Assembly (NCBI GenBank): GCA_000746765.1
Contig: JOSY01000033.1
Coordinates: 62,001 to 126,000 of the forward strand
Direction of reading: 5' to 3'
Source: Marine Group I thaumarchaeote SCGC AAA799-D11
GTDB taxonomy: Archaea > Thermoproteota > Nitrososphaeria > Nitrososphaerales > Nitrosopumilaceae
DNA length: 64,000 bases
The position numbers and the translations under genes were made by a program. The stretch's first letter is position 1, and each line of letters begins with the position of its first letter. Under the pieces are notes generated by a model. That model searched no databases. It was not told where the DNA came from and was given only the letters and a program-made list of their open reading frames with translations. Of the stretch, positions 1-9,916 are shown in pieces.

Positions 1-1631
1 CTAGTTCTCGTCATTACGACACTCCCCAATTCTCGAATAGTTAGATACAACGACGATTGTACAATCCCTATCCGGAAGCGAACTATATAGCTCAAACGCT
101 CCATGCAAGGTACTAGAATATTAACTAGTTTCCCATTCGGTGTACTCTGTTGAGGTACATCTTAGGATCGACTACCTCCAGGCTGATAACGCATTGCCTG
201 GAAACCCTTGCGCTTACGGTGGTATGGATTCTCACCATACTATGCTGTTACTGCCGCCAGGATCTGCAATAGAAACCGGTCCACAGGACGTTACCGCCCT
301 GCTTCGACCCAATCACTACGCCAACCTACCACGAAACATCCATTGATGTTTATCTAAAGTATCGGTACTTTGCTTTAGCCCCGTCCGTTTTTGAGGCATC
401 CCCCCTCGGCAGGTAAGTTGTTACACACTTTTTAAAGGATAGCTGCTTCTGAGCTTACCTCCCTGCTGTCTTGGCGAGAACACGCTCTTTAGCTTGACAC
501 TTAGCAAAAATTTGGGGACCTTAACTTCAGTCTGGGTTAAACCCCTTTCGGTCATGAGCCTTACGCCACATGAACCCGTGTCCCTGCTTCTACGATGTAT
601 ATCCGTTCGGAGTTTGAATGAGCGGTGAGGGATTTCTCCCCCGCGCCGCTCTATCAGTGCTCTACCGGAAACACTATCTCCACAGAGCACGCCCTGCGAG
701 ACGCTTCGGTTGGAACTAGCGAGCGCCAGTCTAGATTGGTTTTTGACCCCTATTCCCAGGTCACAACAACGATTTGCACGTCAGAACGTCTTAAGACCTC
801 CAGCGGGCTTTCGCCCGCCTTCATCTAGCCCAGGAATAGATCGACTGGCTTCTAGCCTAGCCGCCATGACTCTACGCACTTTCACACGCTTCTCCTCACA
901 ATGCTGCGAGAACTCGGTTTCCCTTCGCCTACATCTTTACAGATTTAAGCTTGCCATGACAGTTAGCTCCCTGGCCCGTGTTTCGAGACGGAACGCATGA
1001 CACTGATGACTTGAACATCAAATCTTCAACTCTATTGCTAGAATCTCCAAAATGAAAAAATCACCTTCCATGCCATGCACGTCTGTAAGTAATAGGTTTC
1101 ATGCACTTTTCGCCCCCCTTCCGGGGTACTTTTCAGCTTTCCCTCACGGTACTAGTCCACTATCGGTCTTGAGAGATATTTAGCCTCAGATGCTACTTTC
1201 ACCTGTATTCATTGCCCACTACCAAGGACAACTACTCGGGTATGAATAGGACTCTTCCCATTTCGCTTACGGGGATATCACCCTCTATGTCAGTACTTTT
1301 CAGAACATTTCAGCTGTGTTTCAAGATTCCATATTATCATACCAAAACACCACATCTCCCGAAGGATTCAGTTTGGGCTATTTCCTTTTCGATCGCCTCT
1401 ACTTGGGAAATCTCAATTGATTTCTTTTCCACGTGGTACTAAGATGCTTCAATTCCCACGGTTCGACTTCCAATACTAGTGTACTGGAATGCACAAAAGT
1501 GCAAGATTCTCATTCGGACATCTCGGGATCATAGGATGCGTGCGCCTACCCCGAGCTTATCGCAGCTTGCCACGTCCTTCATCTCTCCTCAAGCCTAGCA
1601 ATCCACCTATTACCGTCTTTACACCGGCAAA
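1..1631 (-). rRNA. 23S ribosomal RNA, 5' part (truncated by window edge)
   Basis: Large-subunit rRNA read on the minus strand; the 3' half lies beyond base 1. The conserved 5' domain is recognisable near 1550-1608, where the minus strand carries the GGTGGAT element and the GATGAAGGACGTGGCAAGCTG segment typical of the first domain of 23S rRNA. Conserved large-subunit blocks continue down to the edge. The mature 5' end is placed near 1631 from the offset of GGTGGAT relative to bacterial 23S; it may be off by about ten bases. It lies downstream of the 16S gene in the same transcript. Open frames inside it are not genes. Confidence 0.95.
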
Positions 1632-1777
1632 TTCAGCCACATATTACACGACTATGCACGACGATCATTGCAAGTCCCCTGGCAGGGACCCACTACATCC
1701 TTCATACACCACTTTCGTGATGCATTGCATCGATGATTTGATGTGAAGATTAGTGCATCCGAACACTTTCCTTATCT
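1632..1777 (-). other. 16S-23S internal transcribed spacer, no tRNA
   Basis: About 145 bases separate the two rRNAs. No tRNA cloverleaf or T-loop sequence is visible, whereas many euryarchaeal spacers carry tRNA-Ala. Short or tRNA-less spacers are usual in marine Thaumarchaeota. The 3' arm of the 16S processing stem lies at 1740-1761. Confidence 0.8.
1740..1761 (-). other. 16S rRNA processing stem, spacer arm
   Basis: This segment is the inverted complement of 3303-3325 in the 16S leader. Twelve bases pair on one side (GATGTGAAGATT) and nine on the other (GTGCATCCG), with a small 1/2-base internal asymmetry between. In archaea the 16S is excised from such a leader-spacer helix, usually at a bulge-helix-bulge. 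I see the long helix but cannot assign the canonical bulges by eye. Confidence 0.75.
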
Positions 1778-3249
<1,472 letters not shown>

Positions 3250-3302
3250 CTGAATTTTTGATTTTGATTATTGAAGTACATTTGTACTTTAATTGGAATT
3301 GA

Positions 3303-3325
3303 CGGATGCACATAATCTTCACATC
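3303..3325 (-). other. 16S rRNA processing stem, leader arm
   Basis: Leader arm of the long helix that brackets the 16S rRNA; it pairs with 1740-1761. It begins about 55 bases upstream of the mature 16S 5' end. Between it and the 16S lies a small palindrome (GTAC-ATTT-GTAC, about 3286-3297). Confidence 0.75.
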
Positions 3326-3465
3326 TCAGATATTGATCACTTGATCAAATCCTCATTTTTGTATGCGTAACTGGAGGCCCACGAATCACAAAATGGTACA
3401 ATACCATACTTCATCGCAAGCGCCGCCTATTGCGTTACGTATGCAAAAGGTAACCATGGCAGAAT

Positions 3466-3476
3466 CCATATAAACC
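3466..3476 (-). promoter_or_regulatory. Probable rRNA operon TATA box
   Basis: The minus strand reads GGTTTATATGG here, matching the archaeal TATA box (TTTATAT). Start of transcription would be expected near 3446, giving a leader of about 195 bases before the 16S that includes the processing-stem arm. The leader also holds a hairpin (ATGGTA/TACCAT at 3393-3407) and an imperfect inverted repeat pairing 3356-3371 with 3434-3449 (13 of 16 positions). Assignment rests on position and motif only. Confidence 0.6.
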
Positions 3477-3531
3477 ATGCGAGAAATTATGCCTGATCGA
3501 CCCCATTTCTTGTAAAAATTACAATTTTACT

Positions 3532-3588
3532 ACTATGCAAAACTATGCAGTTTTGAATAATCATGCCTGAAACTATGCCAAACTATGC
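3532..3588. repeat. Helically phased ACTATGC repeats upstream of the rRNA promoter
   Basis: The heptamer ACTATGC occurs at 3532, 3542, 3572 and 3582, that is with spacings of 10, 30 and 10 bases, so all four copies face the same side of the helix. A related octamer, ATGCCTGA, occurs at 3489-3496 and 3563-3570. The array lies between the rRNA TATA box and the divergent aminotransferase gene, where an activator of rRNA transcription could bind. Together with the leader it accounts for the gene-free stretch 3250-3622. Confidence 0.6.
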
Positions 3589-3622
3589 CACTTTCAATAG
3601 TTAAAATGATAGAAGTAATTTT

Positions 3623-4930
3623 GTGAATTTGCTTTTGGATTACATCAAAGAATACAAAAAGAAAACACCAACATCAGCAAAGCTGTTTGCAAAGTCTGCC
3701 AAACTTCACATAAATGGTGTTTCTCATAACATAAGATTTTATGAACCATATCCATTTGTTGTAAAAAAATCTGCAGGAAAAAATCTTGTTGATGTAGATG
3801 GCAACAAGTATACAGATTATTGGATGGGTCACTGGGCTTTGATTCTAGGACATGGTCCAAATTCAGTAAAGAAAAATTTGCAAAAACAGATTGAAAAATC
3901 TTGGATGTATGGAACTGTAAATGAGCAGACCATTTTATTATCAGAATTAATTTCTAAAGTAGTTCCAGTAGCTGAAAAGATTCGTTATGTCACATCTGGG
4001 ACAGAAGCAACAATGTATGCAGTTAGATTAGCACGTTCTGTAACTGGCAAAAAAATAATTGCAAAGATTGACGGAGGGTGGCACGGATATACTTCTGATT
4101 TACTAAAGTCAGTGAATTGGCCATTTTCAGAATCAGAGAGTTCAGGCATAGTAAATGAAGAGCAGATTGTCTCAATTCCTTACAATGATTTAGAAAAGTC
4201 ATTACCCATTTTGAAAAAATATTCTAAAGATTTGGCAGGGGTAATTATTGAACCAGTGCTAGGCGGAGGAGGATGCATTCCAGCTGAATCTGATTATCTT
4301 AAAGGGGTTCAGGAATTTTGTAAGAAGAATAATTCACTATTCATTTTAGATGAAATTGTTACAGGATTTCGATTCAGGTTTGGGTGTCTATACCCTACAA
4401 TGAAACTAGATCCAGACATTGTAACTTTGGGTAAAATTGTTGGAGGGGGAATGGCAATTGGAGTAATGTGCGGTAAAAAGGAAATCATGGAATTTGCAGA
4501 TACTACTGACAAAAAGAAATCAGAAAGAAGTTATGTTGGAGGAGGAACATTTTCTGCAAATCCAGCATCAATGGTTGCAGGACATGCTACACTAAATCAT
4601 CTAAAATCAAAAAAAGCAATTTACTCAAAAATTAACGATTTAGGTAAATTTGCAAGAAAAGAGATTGGCAAGGCATTTGATGGCAAAGTGGCAGTTACTG
4701 GAAAGGGCTCTCTATTCATGACTCATTTTCTAAAAGACGGAATCACAGAAATTAGTAATTCAACTCAGGCCGCAAAATGTGACGAGACATTACTGTCAAA
4801 ATATCATTTCAAGATGATATCTCATGATGGAATCTTCTTTTTACCAGGAAAACTTGGAGCAATATCAGATGCACATAGTAAATCAGACATCAAAAATATG
4901 GTAAAGGCATCAGAAGAATTTACTTGTTAG
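3623..4930 (+). CDS. Class III aminotransferase, glutamate-1-semialdehyde aminomutase-like
   Basis: A 435-residue PLP enzyme of the HemL branch of class III aminotransferases. Visible motifs are [14 protein letters not shown] (phosphate-binding region, about 125-138), the HG pair in [10 protein letters not shown], the cofactor aspartate in [10 protein letters not shown] (about 243), and the Schiff-base lysine K271 in TLGKIVGGG. HemL converts glutamate-1-semialdehyde to 5-aminolevulinate for haem and cobalamin synthesis. The gene is not beside other tetrapyrrole genes, so it may be a paralogue with another substrate rather than the housekeeping HemL. The start is GTG; the only nearby upstream ATG (3606) runs into a stop after six codons. 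It is divergent from the rRNA operon, and its last 11 bases overlap the next gene on the other strand. Confidence 0.8.
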   Translation: MNLLLDYIKEYKKKTPTSAKLFAKSAKLHINGVSHNIRFYEPYPFVVKKSAGKNLVDVDGNKYTDYWMGHWALILGHGPNSVKKNLQKQIEKSWMYGTVNEQTILLSELISKVVPVAEKIRYVTSGTEATMYAVRLARSVTGKKIIAKIDGGWHGYTSDLLKSVNWPFSESESSGIVNEEQIVSIPYNDLEKSLPILKKYSKDLAGVIIEPVLGGGGCIPAESDYLKGVQEFCKKNNSLFILDEIVTGFRFRFGCLYPTMKLDPDIVTLGKIVGGGMAIGVMCGKKEIMEFADTTDKKKSERSYVGGGTFSANPASMVAGHATLNHLKSKKAIYSKINDLGKFARKEIGKAFDGKVAVTGKGSLFMTHFLKDGITEISNSTQAAKCDETLLSKYHFKMISHDGIFFLPGKLGAISDAHSKSDIKNMVKASEEFTC

Positions 4931-5312
4931 AATCATTTGGGAAAAATTTGGATTTCCAAGATTTGAGTTTTGCAAAGATTTCCATGTATTCAGATGATTT
5001 TACAGTAATGTGAATATGAGCATACAATTCTCCAAATTGGGATTCAAATATCATCCTACATTCATCTTTGAAAAATGGAACAGAGATGCCAATTTTTTTG
5101 AGATGAGAGAATTCAAAATCCTGAATTTTAATTGATTTTTCAAAAACAGTGATCTTCTTTGAATCAGGGTTTTTTGAGATAGTTTCATCTAGTTTCTGTT
5201 TTACCGAATCATCCCACAGCGGAGTATCATGAGGCCATCTGTGGACAAAGACTTTTTCAGCTAGAAAGGAGATTTCAGGATCTTGCAATACAGGAAAAAA
5301 GTACAGATTCAA
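4920..5312 (-). CDS. Conserved hypothetical protein (130 aa)
   Basis: I do not recognise a family. The protein is soluble, without signal peptide or membrane segment, and mixes alpha and beta segments. Aromatic and basic residues are frequent (WPHDTPLW near 26-33; a [14 protein letters not shown] tail). It lies 21 bases downstream of the ATP-cone nuclease on the same strand, so the two are probably cotranscribed. Its 3' end overlaps the convergent aminotransferase gene by 11 bases. Base composition and codon use match the neighbours, which supports a real gene. Confidence 0.6.
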   Translation of the reverse strand: MNLYFFPVLQDPEISFLAEKVFVHRWPHDTPLWDDSVKQKLDETISKNPDSKKITVFEKSIKIQDFEFSHLKKIGISVPFFKDECRMIFESQFGELYAHIHITVKSSEYMEIFAKLKSWKSKFFPNDSNK

Positions 5313-5333
5313 AATAAGCCTATCTTAGAAAAA

Positions 5334-6176
5334 CTAGTGTAAATTGAAAATTTTCTCAACTAGTTGTTGCAGATTGTAGATTCGTTTCTGAGAAATTCCA
5401 GTCATTTTGGAAATCTGATAGGAATCATATCTTAGCAAATCTTGTGCAATCATGATATTACTTTCTGAAAAGATATCTAGTTCTTTTTGAGATAGGTTTA
5501 GGATTGTTATTGGGTATAGGTTATGCCTTTCAATCATTTTTTCAAGACTGTTTTTTGCAGGATATCTCCAAGAGATAATTTCTTGACCAACACATTTTGC
5601 GTATTTTTTAGCATTGCCAGAAACTTTGGTGTTACAAAAAATCATTTCTCCTGAAAACTTTGATCTCATGTCAAGAAATCTAGCATGAGTATACATTGAT
5701 TCTTTAAGGCCAGTATAAACACCATGTTTTGAGTGATACTTGCATTCAATAAGGAATTTTTTGTTTTGTTTTAATCCAATCAAATCAATTTCATGAGTGA
5801 TGCATTCGCCCTTAATTTTGGAGCGAATTCCAGTTACTTGAAAATCATAGTATTCTAAAATGGCTGCAACATAATTCTCAAATGTAAATCCAGCAGGCCC
5901 CATTTTCATAATTGCATTTTTTAGTTGATATCTTTGATGGAGTGCTCTTAATCCTTTTTCTTCAGAGATTGCACGGAGGACTTTTTTGTAGATATCATTT
6001 GAAGTCATATCACGATACACTTCAGATTTTACTTTTTTCAAAATACGTTTTGCAGTTTTTTTGCTTGCACCGGCTCTAATACAGGTGCTGAGAATCTTGT
6101 TTTCATTAAATGGGACACGGCTTCCGTCTGCCTTGTAGATGAAAAATTTTCTTGGAGTTATATCGTTACTAGTCAC
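5334..6176 (-). CDS. ATP-cone domain fused to a Mrr-like PD-(D/E)XK nuclease
   Basis: A 280-residue fusion. Residues about 8-95 form an ATP-cone (KADGSRVPFNENKI then a helical bundle), the nucleotide-sensing module of ribonucleotide reductases and NrdR. Residues about 97-205 are a restriction-endonuclease-like fold: HEIDLIG with D131, then LIECKYH with E144 and K146, giving D-x12-E-C-K. This arrangement is typical of Mrr-type catalytic domains. The remaining C-terminal part is helical and includes SYQISKMTGISQKRIYNL, which resembles a small helix-turn-helix. Inference: a nuclease whose activity is gated by ATP or dATP. It probably shares a transcript with the 130-residue gene downstream. The ATG start follows a region with little other coding potential. 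Confidence 0.8.
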   Translation of the reverse strand: MTSNDITPRKFFIYKADGSRVPFNENKILSTCIRAGASKKTAKRILKKVKSEVYRDMTSNDIYKKVLRAISEEKGLRALHQRYQLKNAIMKMGPAGFTFENYVAAILEYYDFQVTGIRSKIKGECITHEIDLIGLKQNKKFLIECKYHSKHGVYTGLKESMYTHARFLDMRSKFSGEMIFCNTKVSGNAKKYAKCVGQEIISWRYPAKNSLEKMIERHNLYPITILNLSQKELDIFSESNIMIAQDLLRYDSYQISKMTGISQKRIYNLQQLVEKIFNLH

Positions 6177-6211
6177 ACCTTCAATTTAAAATTGAATACA
6201 AGAATCAAATT

Positions 6212-6220
6212 TTTATAAAA
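6212..6220 (+). promoter_or_regulatory. TATA box of a leaderless small gene
   Basis: TTTATAAAA centred about 24 bases before the ATG at 6240, the spacing expected when the transcript starts at or next to the start codon. Confidence 0.55.
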
Positions 6221-6239
6221 TTACAAACTCATCATTACC

Positions 6240-6362
6240 ATGGAAAAGAAGAAAGACGAAAAAGAAGCATATGTTACAGATGACCCAACCAAGGCAGATG
6301 CAAAATCTCAAGAAGACCTAGCAAGAGAAGCCATCAAGAAATTCAAATCATTGAATAATTAG
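6240..6362 (+). CDS. Small charged protein (40 aa)
   Basis: A 40-codon frame from ATG to TAG, starting MEKKKDEKEAYVTDDPTKAD and continuing into a predicted helix (DLAREAIKKFKSLNN). It is highly charged with no cysteines or membrane segment. A well-placed TATA box precedes it and the frame fills the gap between the divergent nuclease gene and the TPR gene. Function unknown. Confidence 0.6.
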   Translation: MEKKKDEKEAYVTDDPTKADAKSQEDLAREAIKKFKSLNN

Positions 6363-6398
6363 CAAGGTTTGATTATAGAAGAAAGGTTGTAGAAAATT

Positions 6399-7220
6399 AT
6401 GGGATTGTTTGGAAAAAAAGAAGACCCAGAGGATTTGATGTATGAAGGAATGAGGATGCTAGAAAAGAATCAGCCAAAGGCAGCGATTTCAATTTTCAAC
6501 AAGGTCCTAAAACAAGAGCCAGAAAATACAGAGGCATTGCTGCAAAAAGGACTGGCATTAAACTTGGTAAAAAAATATCAAGATGCGATAACTTGTTTTG
6601 ACAAACTTATAGCGGTGGATCCTAAAGATGCCCAGGCCCTAAACAACAGAGGAATATCTATGGCAGAAACTGGCAACATCCAAGGAGCTGCTGAATATTA
6701 TGACAAAGCAATAGAGGCTGATCCGAAATACGCTTCAGCTTATTTTAACAAGGGAGTTCTACTAGACAAACTCCAAGAGCATGAAGAGGCTCTGACAGTA
6801 CTAGAAAAAGCAATAACAATTGATCCAAGAAAGCCAAATGCTATGATCTACAAGGGAATTGTTTTGGGAAAATTGAAAAGAAATGAAGAAGCTCTGAATT
6901 GTTTTTCTAATGTTTGTAAGAAATATCCAAATAATCTTGATGCATTTTTCCAAAAAGGAGTGCAGTTAGCTGAATTAGGCCAACACAAAAAAGCATTAGA
7001 TGTCTTTGAGGATCTTTCAAAAAAATACAAAGATAACGTAAATGTCATTTATGCAAAATCACGTAGTTTAGCAGCACTTGAAAAGTATCCTGAGTCATTA
7101 GAGTTGTTAAAAAAAGCAGTTTCTACAAGTCCCAAAGTCATTCGAGCATGGGCAAAAGAAGAGCCAATTTTTACTAAATTACACAGCAATGATGAGTTTA
7201 GAAAGATTGTAAAATTATAG
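6399..7220 (+). CDS. Tetratricopeptide repeat protein
   Basis: A 273-residue protein made almost wholly of TPR units of about 34 residues, seven or so, from residue 12 to about 245 (for example NTEALLQKGLALNLVKKYQDA and ASAYFNKGVLLDKLQEHEEA). TPR arrays are protein-protein interaction scaffolds; no catalytic domain is attached and the partner is unknown. There is no signal peptide. The N-terminus MGLFGKKEDPED shares a MG(L/F)F-basic start with three other small proteins in this window (10640, 13055, 13469). The last six bases overlap the convergent gene at 7215. Confidence 0.85.
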   Translation: MGLFGKKEDPEDLMYEGMRMLEKNQPKAAISIFNKVLKQEPENTEALLQKGLALNLVKKYQDAITCFDKLIAVDPKDAQALNNRGISMAETGNIQGAAEYYDKAIEADPKYASAYFNKGVLLDKLQEHEEALTVLEKAITIDPRKPNAMIYKGIVLGKLKRNEEALNCFSNVCKKYPNNLDAFFQKGVQLAELGQHKKALDVFEDLSKKYKDNVNVIYAKSRSLAALEKYPESLELLKKAVSTSPKVIRAWAKEEPIFTKLHSNDEFRKIVKL

Positions 7221-7919
7221 AATCTTTTTACGAACTGCATCTATTCTAATTATTCCAACTTTCTTTTTTGGGCCAATTAGTCTTGCTTCAAAGACTGGGA
7301 CATAAAGTTCAGAAATATCACGTAACACAAATTCTTCAGAAAGTTCCCGGACATCTGCCTCAAGTGGTTTTTTTAGACGAGATTGAAGTTTTTCTAAAGC
7401 AGCATCATATGTCATTTCAGGTCTTTTGACATTAGGTTCATTTTTTTGCAGTAATCTTTTTGGATAGTTCTCTACAGTTTTGGAATTAACCTTGAAGGGG
7501 AATTTTATCTCTCGTCCATGATGATCAAATGCAATCTCATCTTCCTCTTCAACAAATACGTGTTCTTCTAATTTCATGTCAATCTTGTTTTTGCCTCTCT
7601 TGCCAACAAATGCCTTTTTCAGTCCAGATTTTGATCGAATTTGAAATACCCCATCGCCTAGTTCAACTTCTTTTACATTTGATGGAACAGAAATGGTATG
7701 GGTTGCCTTTCGGTAATAGTCAGCTATGTATTTTCCAGAAACCATCAAAATGCATTCATAGTATAGTTTGACCGAATGGATGTGAACCTGTTCTTTTTTT
7801 GGTCTAGACAATAATGATTTGAAGGGTTTTGTTTTTTTTGATTCTACAATTTCAATTGCATCCTCTAATTCAATATTTTTTCTAAGGACTACAGTCTTTA
7901 CATCATATGTCTTGCTCAA
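7215..7919 (-). CDS. Conserved hypothetical protein (234 aa)
   Basis: Not a family I can name. The protein is soluble, rich in beta strands, with charged segments such as HVFVEEEDEIAFDHHGREIKFPF and a conserved-looking C-terminal motif YVPVFEARLIGPKKKVGIIRIDA. The first 50 residues are lysine-rich. There is no cysteine cluster, so a zinc ribbon is unlikely. It is transcribed alone, divergent from the SHOCT-domain gene, and convergent with the TPR gene with a six-base overlap. Confidence 0.65.
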   Translation of the reverse strand: MSKTYDVKTVVLRKNIELEDAIEIVESKKTKPFKSLLSRPKKEQVHIHSVKLYYECILMVSGKYIADYYRKATHTISVPSNVKEVELGDGVFQIRSKSGLKKAFVGKRGKNKIDMKLEEHVFVEEEDEIAFDHHGREIKFPFKVNSKTVENYPKRLLQKNEPNVKRPEMTYDAALEKLQSRLKKPLEADVRELSEEFVLRDISELYVPVFEARLIGPKKKVGIIRIDAVRKKIL

Positions 7920-8000
7920 AACTATACAAAGTACACAATTCCATCTATTAAACCAATTCTGCTAGGAAAAGAATAATAGATTTGAGATTAATGAAAAAGT

Positions 8001-8363
8001 ATGGCTGTAAAAAAAGCAGGATATATTGAAAAATTTCTAAAAAAAGCAGACAAAGCACTTCAAGAAGGGGTAAAAAGAGCAGATGAAGCACTAGAAGATG
8101 CAGTAGAGTTTGGAACAATGACTGCAAAACAAGCAGCACAAGCAAGTAAAGAACTTCGCAGTCAGGCAAAAAAAGAAAGAGCAGAGTTGAAGAAGAGAGG
8201 AGTCAAAAAAATTACCGAAGGCATTACTGCTGCAAAAAATGTCACATCAAGTACAGAGGAGGATTTGGCAACACTTGAAAAATTAGGAAAACTCAGAAAG
8301 TCAGGAGTAATCACAGAAAAAGAGTTCCAAGCAAAGAAAAAGAAAATTTTAGGAAAAATCTAA
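8001..8363 (+). CDS. Helical protein with C-terminal SHOCT domain (120 aa)
   Basis: Residues 1-80 are a long Ala/Lys/Glu-rich helix (KKADKALQEGVKRADEALED and similar), probably coiled coil. Residues about 88-120 (LEKLGKLRKSGVITEKEFQAKK) match the SHOCT motif, a short helical module usually found at protein ends and thought to mediate oligomerisation. There is no membrane segment. It is followed after two bases by the first of two cupin genes, which suggests one transcript. Confidence 0.75.
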   Translation: MAVKKAGYIEKFLKKADKALQEGVKRADEALEDAVEFGTMTAKQAAQASKELRSQAKKERAELKKRGVKKITEGITAAKNVTSSTEEDLATLEKLGKLRKSGVITEKEFQAKKKKILGKI

Positions 8364-8365
8364 CA

Positions 8366-8821
8366 ATGAAAAAAACAAACATTAGTGGAACAAATGATAA
8401 AAGGAATGTAAATCCAAATTGGTTTACATCTAAAACATGGATGAAAGTTTTATCTGAAAAAATTAAATCAGAAGATCAAGACATCTATCACGTTCATTTT
8501 GAAAAGGGTTCTAGAACTAAACTTCATGCACATAATGGAAATCAAGTATTAATTGCAACAAAAGGCAAAGGTAGTTTAGAGATTTTTAGAAAGTATGGCA
8601 CAAGTAAAAATAATTTCAAGATAAAAAAGATTCAAAAAATTAATCTAAATGAAGGAGATATTGTGCACATACCAGCAAAGACGCTTCATACTCATGGTTC
8701 AGTCGATAAGAAAAAAACATTTTCCCATATTGCAATAAACATATTGCCACGAAAAAATGCAGAATACAAAACAGTTTGGTGGAAATCAGATTTTAAAACT
8801 AAAGCCACTACAATAATCTAA
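8366..8821 (+). CDS. Cupin-domain protein (151 aa)
   Basis: Small single-domain cupin. The first metal-binding motif is at about 46-58 (KGSRTKLHAHNGNQVLI) and the second around LNEGDIVHIPAKTLHTHGS, where His residues could hold a divalent metal. The substrate cannot be told. It lies two bases after the SHOCT gene and two bases before a second, different cupin gene, so the three form a tight unit. No signal peptide. Confidence 0.8.
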   Translation: MKKTNISGTNDKRNVNPNWFTSKTWMKVLSEKIKSEDQDIYHVHFEKGSRTKLHAHNGNQVLIATKGKGSLEIFRKYGTSKNNFKIKKIQKINLNEGDIVHIPAKTLHTHGSVDKKKTFSHIAINILPRKNAEYKTVWWKSDFKTKATTII

Positions 8822-8823
8822 AG

Positions 8824-9186
8824 ATGTCACTGATAAGAAATTCAGAAATAGAGTCAATTCAAGGAAACGAAGGAACTAGTATCAAACAATTTTTTCATCC
8901 TCATAATACTTTAGAGGGAATAGGATACAGTCTTGCCCAATTCACATTAGAGCCAGAAAAAAAATCAAAACTACACAAAATGAAATCATCAGAGATTTAC
9001 TACATATTGGAAGGCAAAGCAAATTTGAGAATTGATGACAGTACCATGGAACTCGGAAAGGATGATTCAGCGTATGTTCCACCAAATGCCAAGCAAAGTA
9101 TTGAGAATATAGGGGACGATAATTTGAGATTTTTGTGTATTGTAGAGCCAGCATGGAAAGCAGAAGATGAGATCATACTAGAATAA
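8824..9186 (+). CDS. Cupin 2 family protein (120 aa)
   Basis: A second small cupin, not closely similar to the one before it. It reads LHKMKSSEIYYILEGKANLRI for the first motif and DDSAYVPPNAKQSIENIGDDN for the second. The first motif has His and Glu but the second lacks the usual histidine, so metal binding may be incomplete. Tandem dissimilar cupins suggest a heteromeric pair or two steps on one substrate; this is inference. Confidence 0.8.
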   Translation: MSLIRNSEIESIQGNEGTSIKQFFHPHNTLEGIGYSLAQFTLEPEKKSKLHKMKSSEIYYILEGKANLRIDDSTMELGKDDSAYVPPNAKQSIENIGDDNLRFLCIVEPAWKAEDEIILE

Positions 9187-9248
9187 ACTACTCCTACGCA
9201 AAACAATATGAAATTATTTTTAAAATATGATGGGTTCCTAAAGATATA

Positions 9249-9914
9249 GTGAATACATATCAGGCGCTTAAAGTATTAGATATAGATTCCAACTCATCTC
9301 AAGAAGAGATAAAATCAGCATTTAGAAAAAAAGCATTGGAGCACCATCCAGACAAAAACAAGAACAAAAATGAAGATTTAGAATTTAAAAAAATTACAGA
9401 AGCATACGAGTTCCTTAAGAAAAACCATCATCAAAGAGATGATGTTTATCACAAACCACAATCAAAACCAAAATCAAATTTCAAAAGAAAACCATGGGGA
9501 GCACCAGATGATGAGAGAATTCCCGAGCAAGACTGGGGAAAATATACAAAAGAGTTTGAAGAAGGAGATCCCGATTTTTGGAAAGAATATGAGAAAAATT
9601 TCTGGGAAGAGTATAATGCAAGAGTTCGCCCAGATGGCAGAAATGGCGAGTACGAAAAGGCAAAGGAGCCTAAAAAGCAGCCTAATCTCTTTATAGACGT
9701 AGACAAGAGTTTGTGTATTGGATGTTGTAGTTGTGAGATAATTGCTCCAGATGTTTTTCAGATAAATAAAGAGAGAATGATGAATCCAAAATCATCAGTT
9801 ATTGATCCAAAAGGTGCAGGAGTAAACAAGATTATGGATGCAGCAATGACATGCCCTACAAAAGCAATAATTGTTGAAGACACAGACACAAAAGAACGAA
9901 TGTATCCTTACTAA
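9249..9914 (+). CDS. DnaJ-ferredoxin fusion protein (DnaJ-Fer)
   Basis: A 221-residue fusion. Residues 2-60 are a J domain with the HPD signature at 33-35 (LEHHPDKN), which stimulates a DnaK-type Hsp70. A basic, aromatic linker follows (60-145). Residues about 148-215 are a single-cluster ferredoxin with C156, C159, C162 and C202 as likely ligands (CIGCCSC, then MTCPTKA); C160 is an extra cysteine. DnaJ-Fer proteins are known from plant and algal chloroplasts and from Thaumarchaeota, where a published analysis (Petitjean and colleagues, 2012) proposed transfer of the chloroplast gene. The function of the cluster, perhaps redox sensing by the co-chaperone, is not settled. The start is GTG with the J domain beginning at once. 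Confidence 0.9.
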   Translation: MNTYQALKVLDIDSNSSQEEIKSAFRKKALEHHPDKNKNKNEDLEFKKITEAYEFLKKNHHQRDDVYHKPQSKPKSNFKRKPWGAPDDERIPEQDWGKYTKEFEEGDPDFWKEYEKNFWEEYNARVRPDGRNGEYEKAKEPKKQPNLFIDVDKSLCIGCCSCEIIAPDVFQINKERMMNPKSSVIDPKGAGVNKIMDAAMTCPTKAIIVEDTDTKERMYPY

Positions 9915-9916
9915 AA

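Noticed and set aside
1632-1777. A tRNA in the 16S-23S spacer
   Set aside because: No anticodon stem, T-loop or acceptor pairing is visible; the sequence is mostly processing-stem DNA.
5334-6176. Restriction-modification or defence island at the Mrr-like gene
   Set aside because: No methyltransferase, specificity subunit or other defence gene is near; the surroundings are housekeeping genes.
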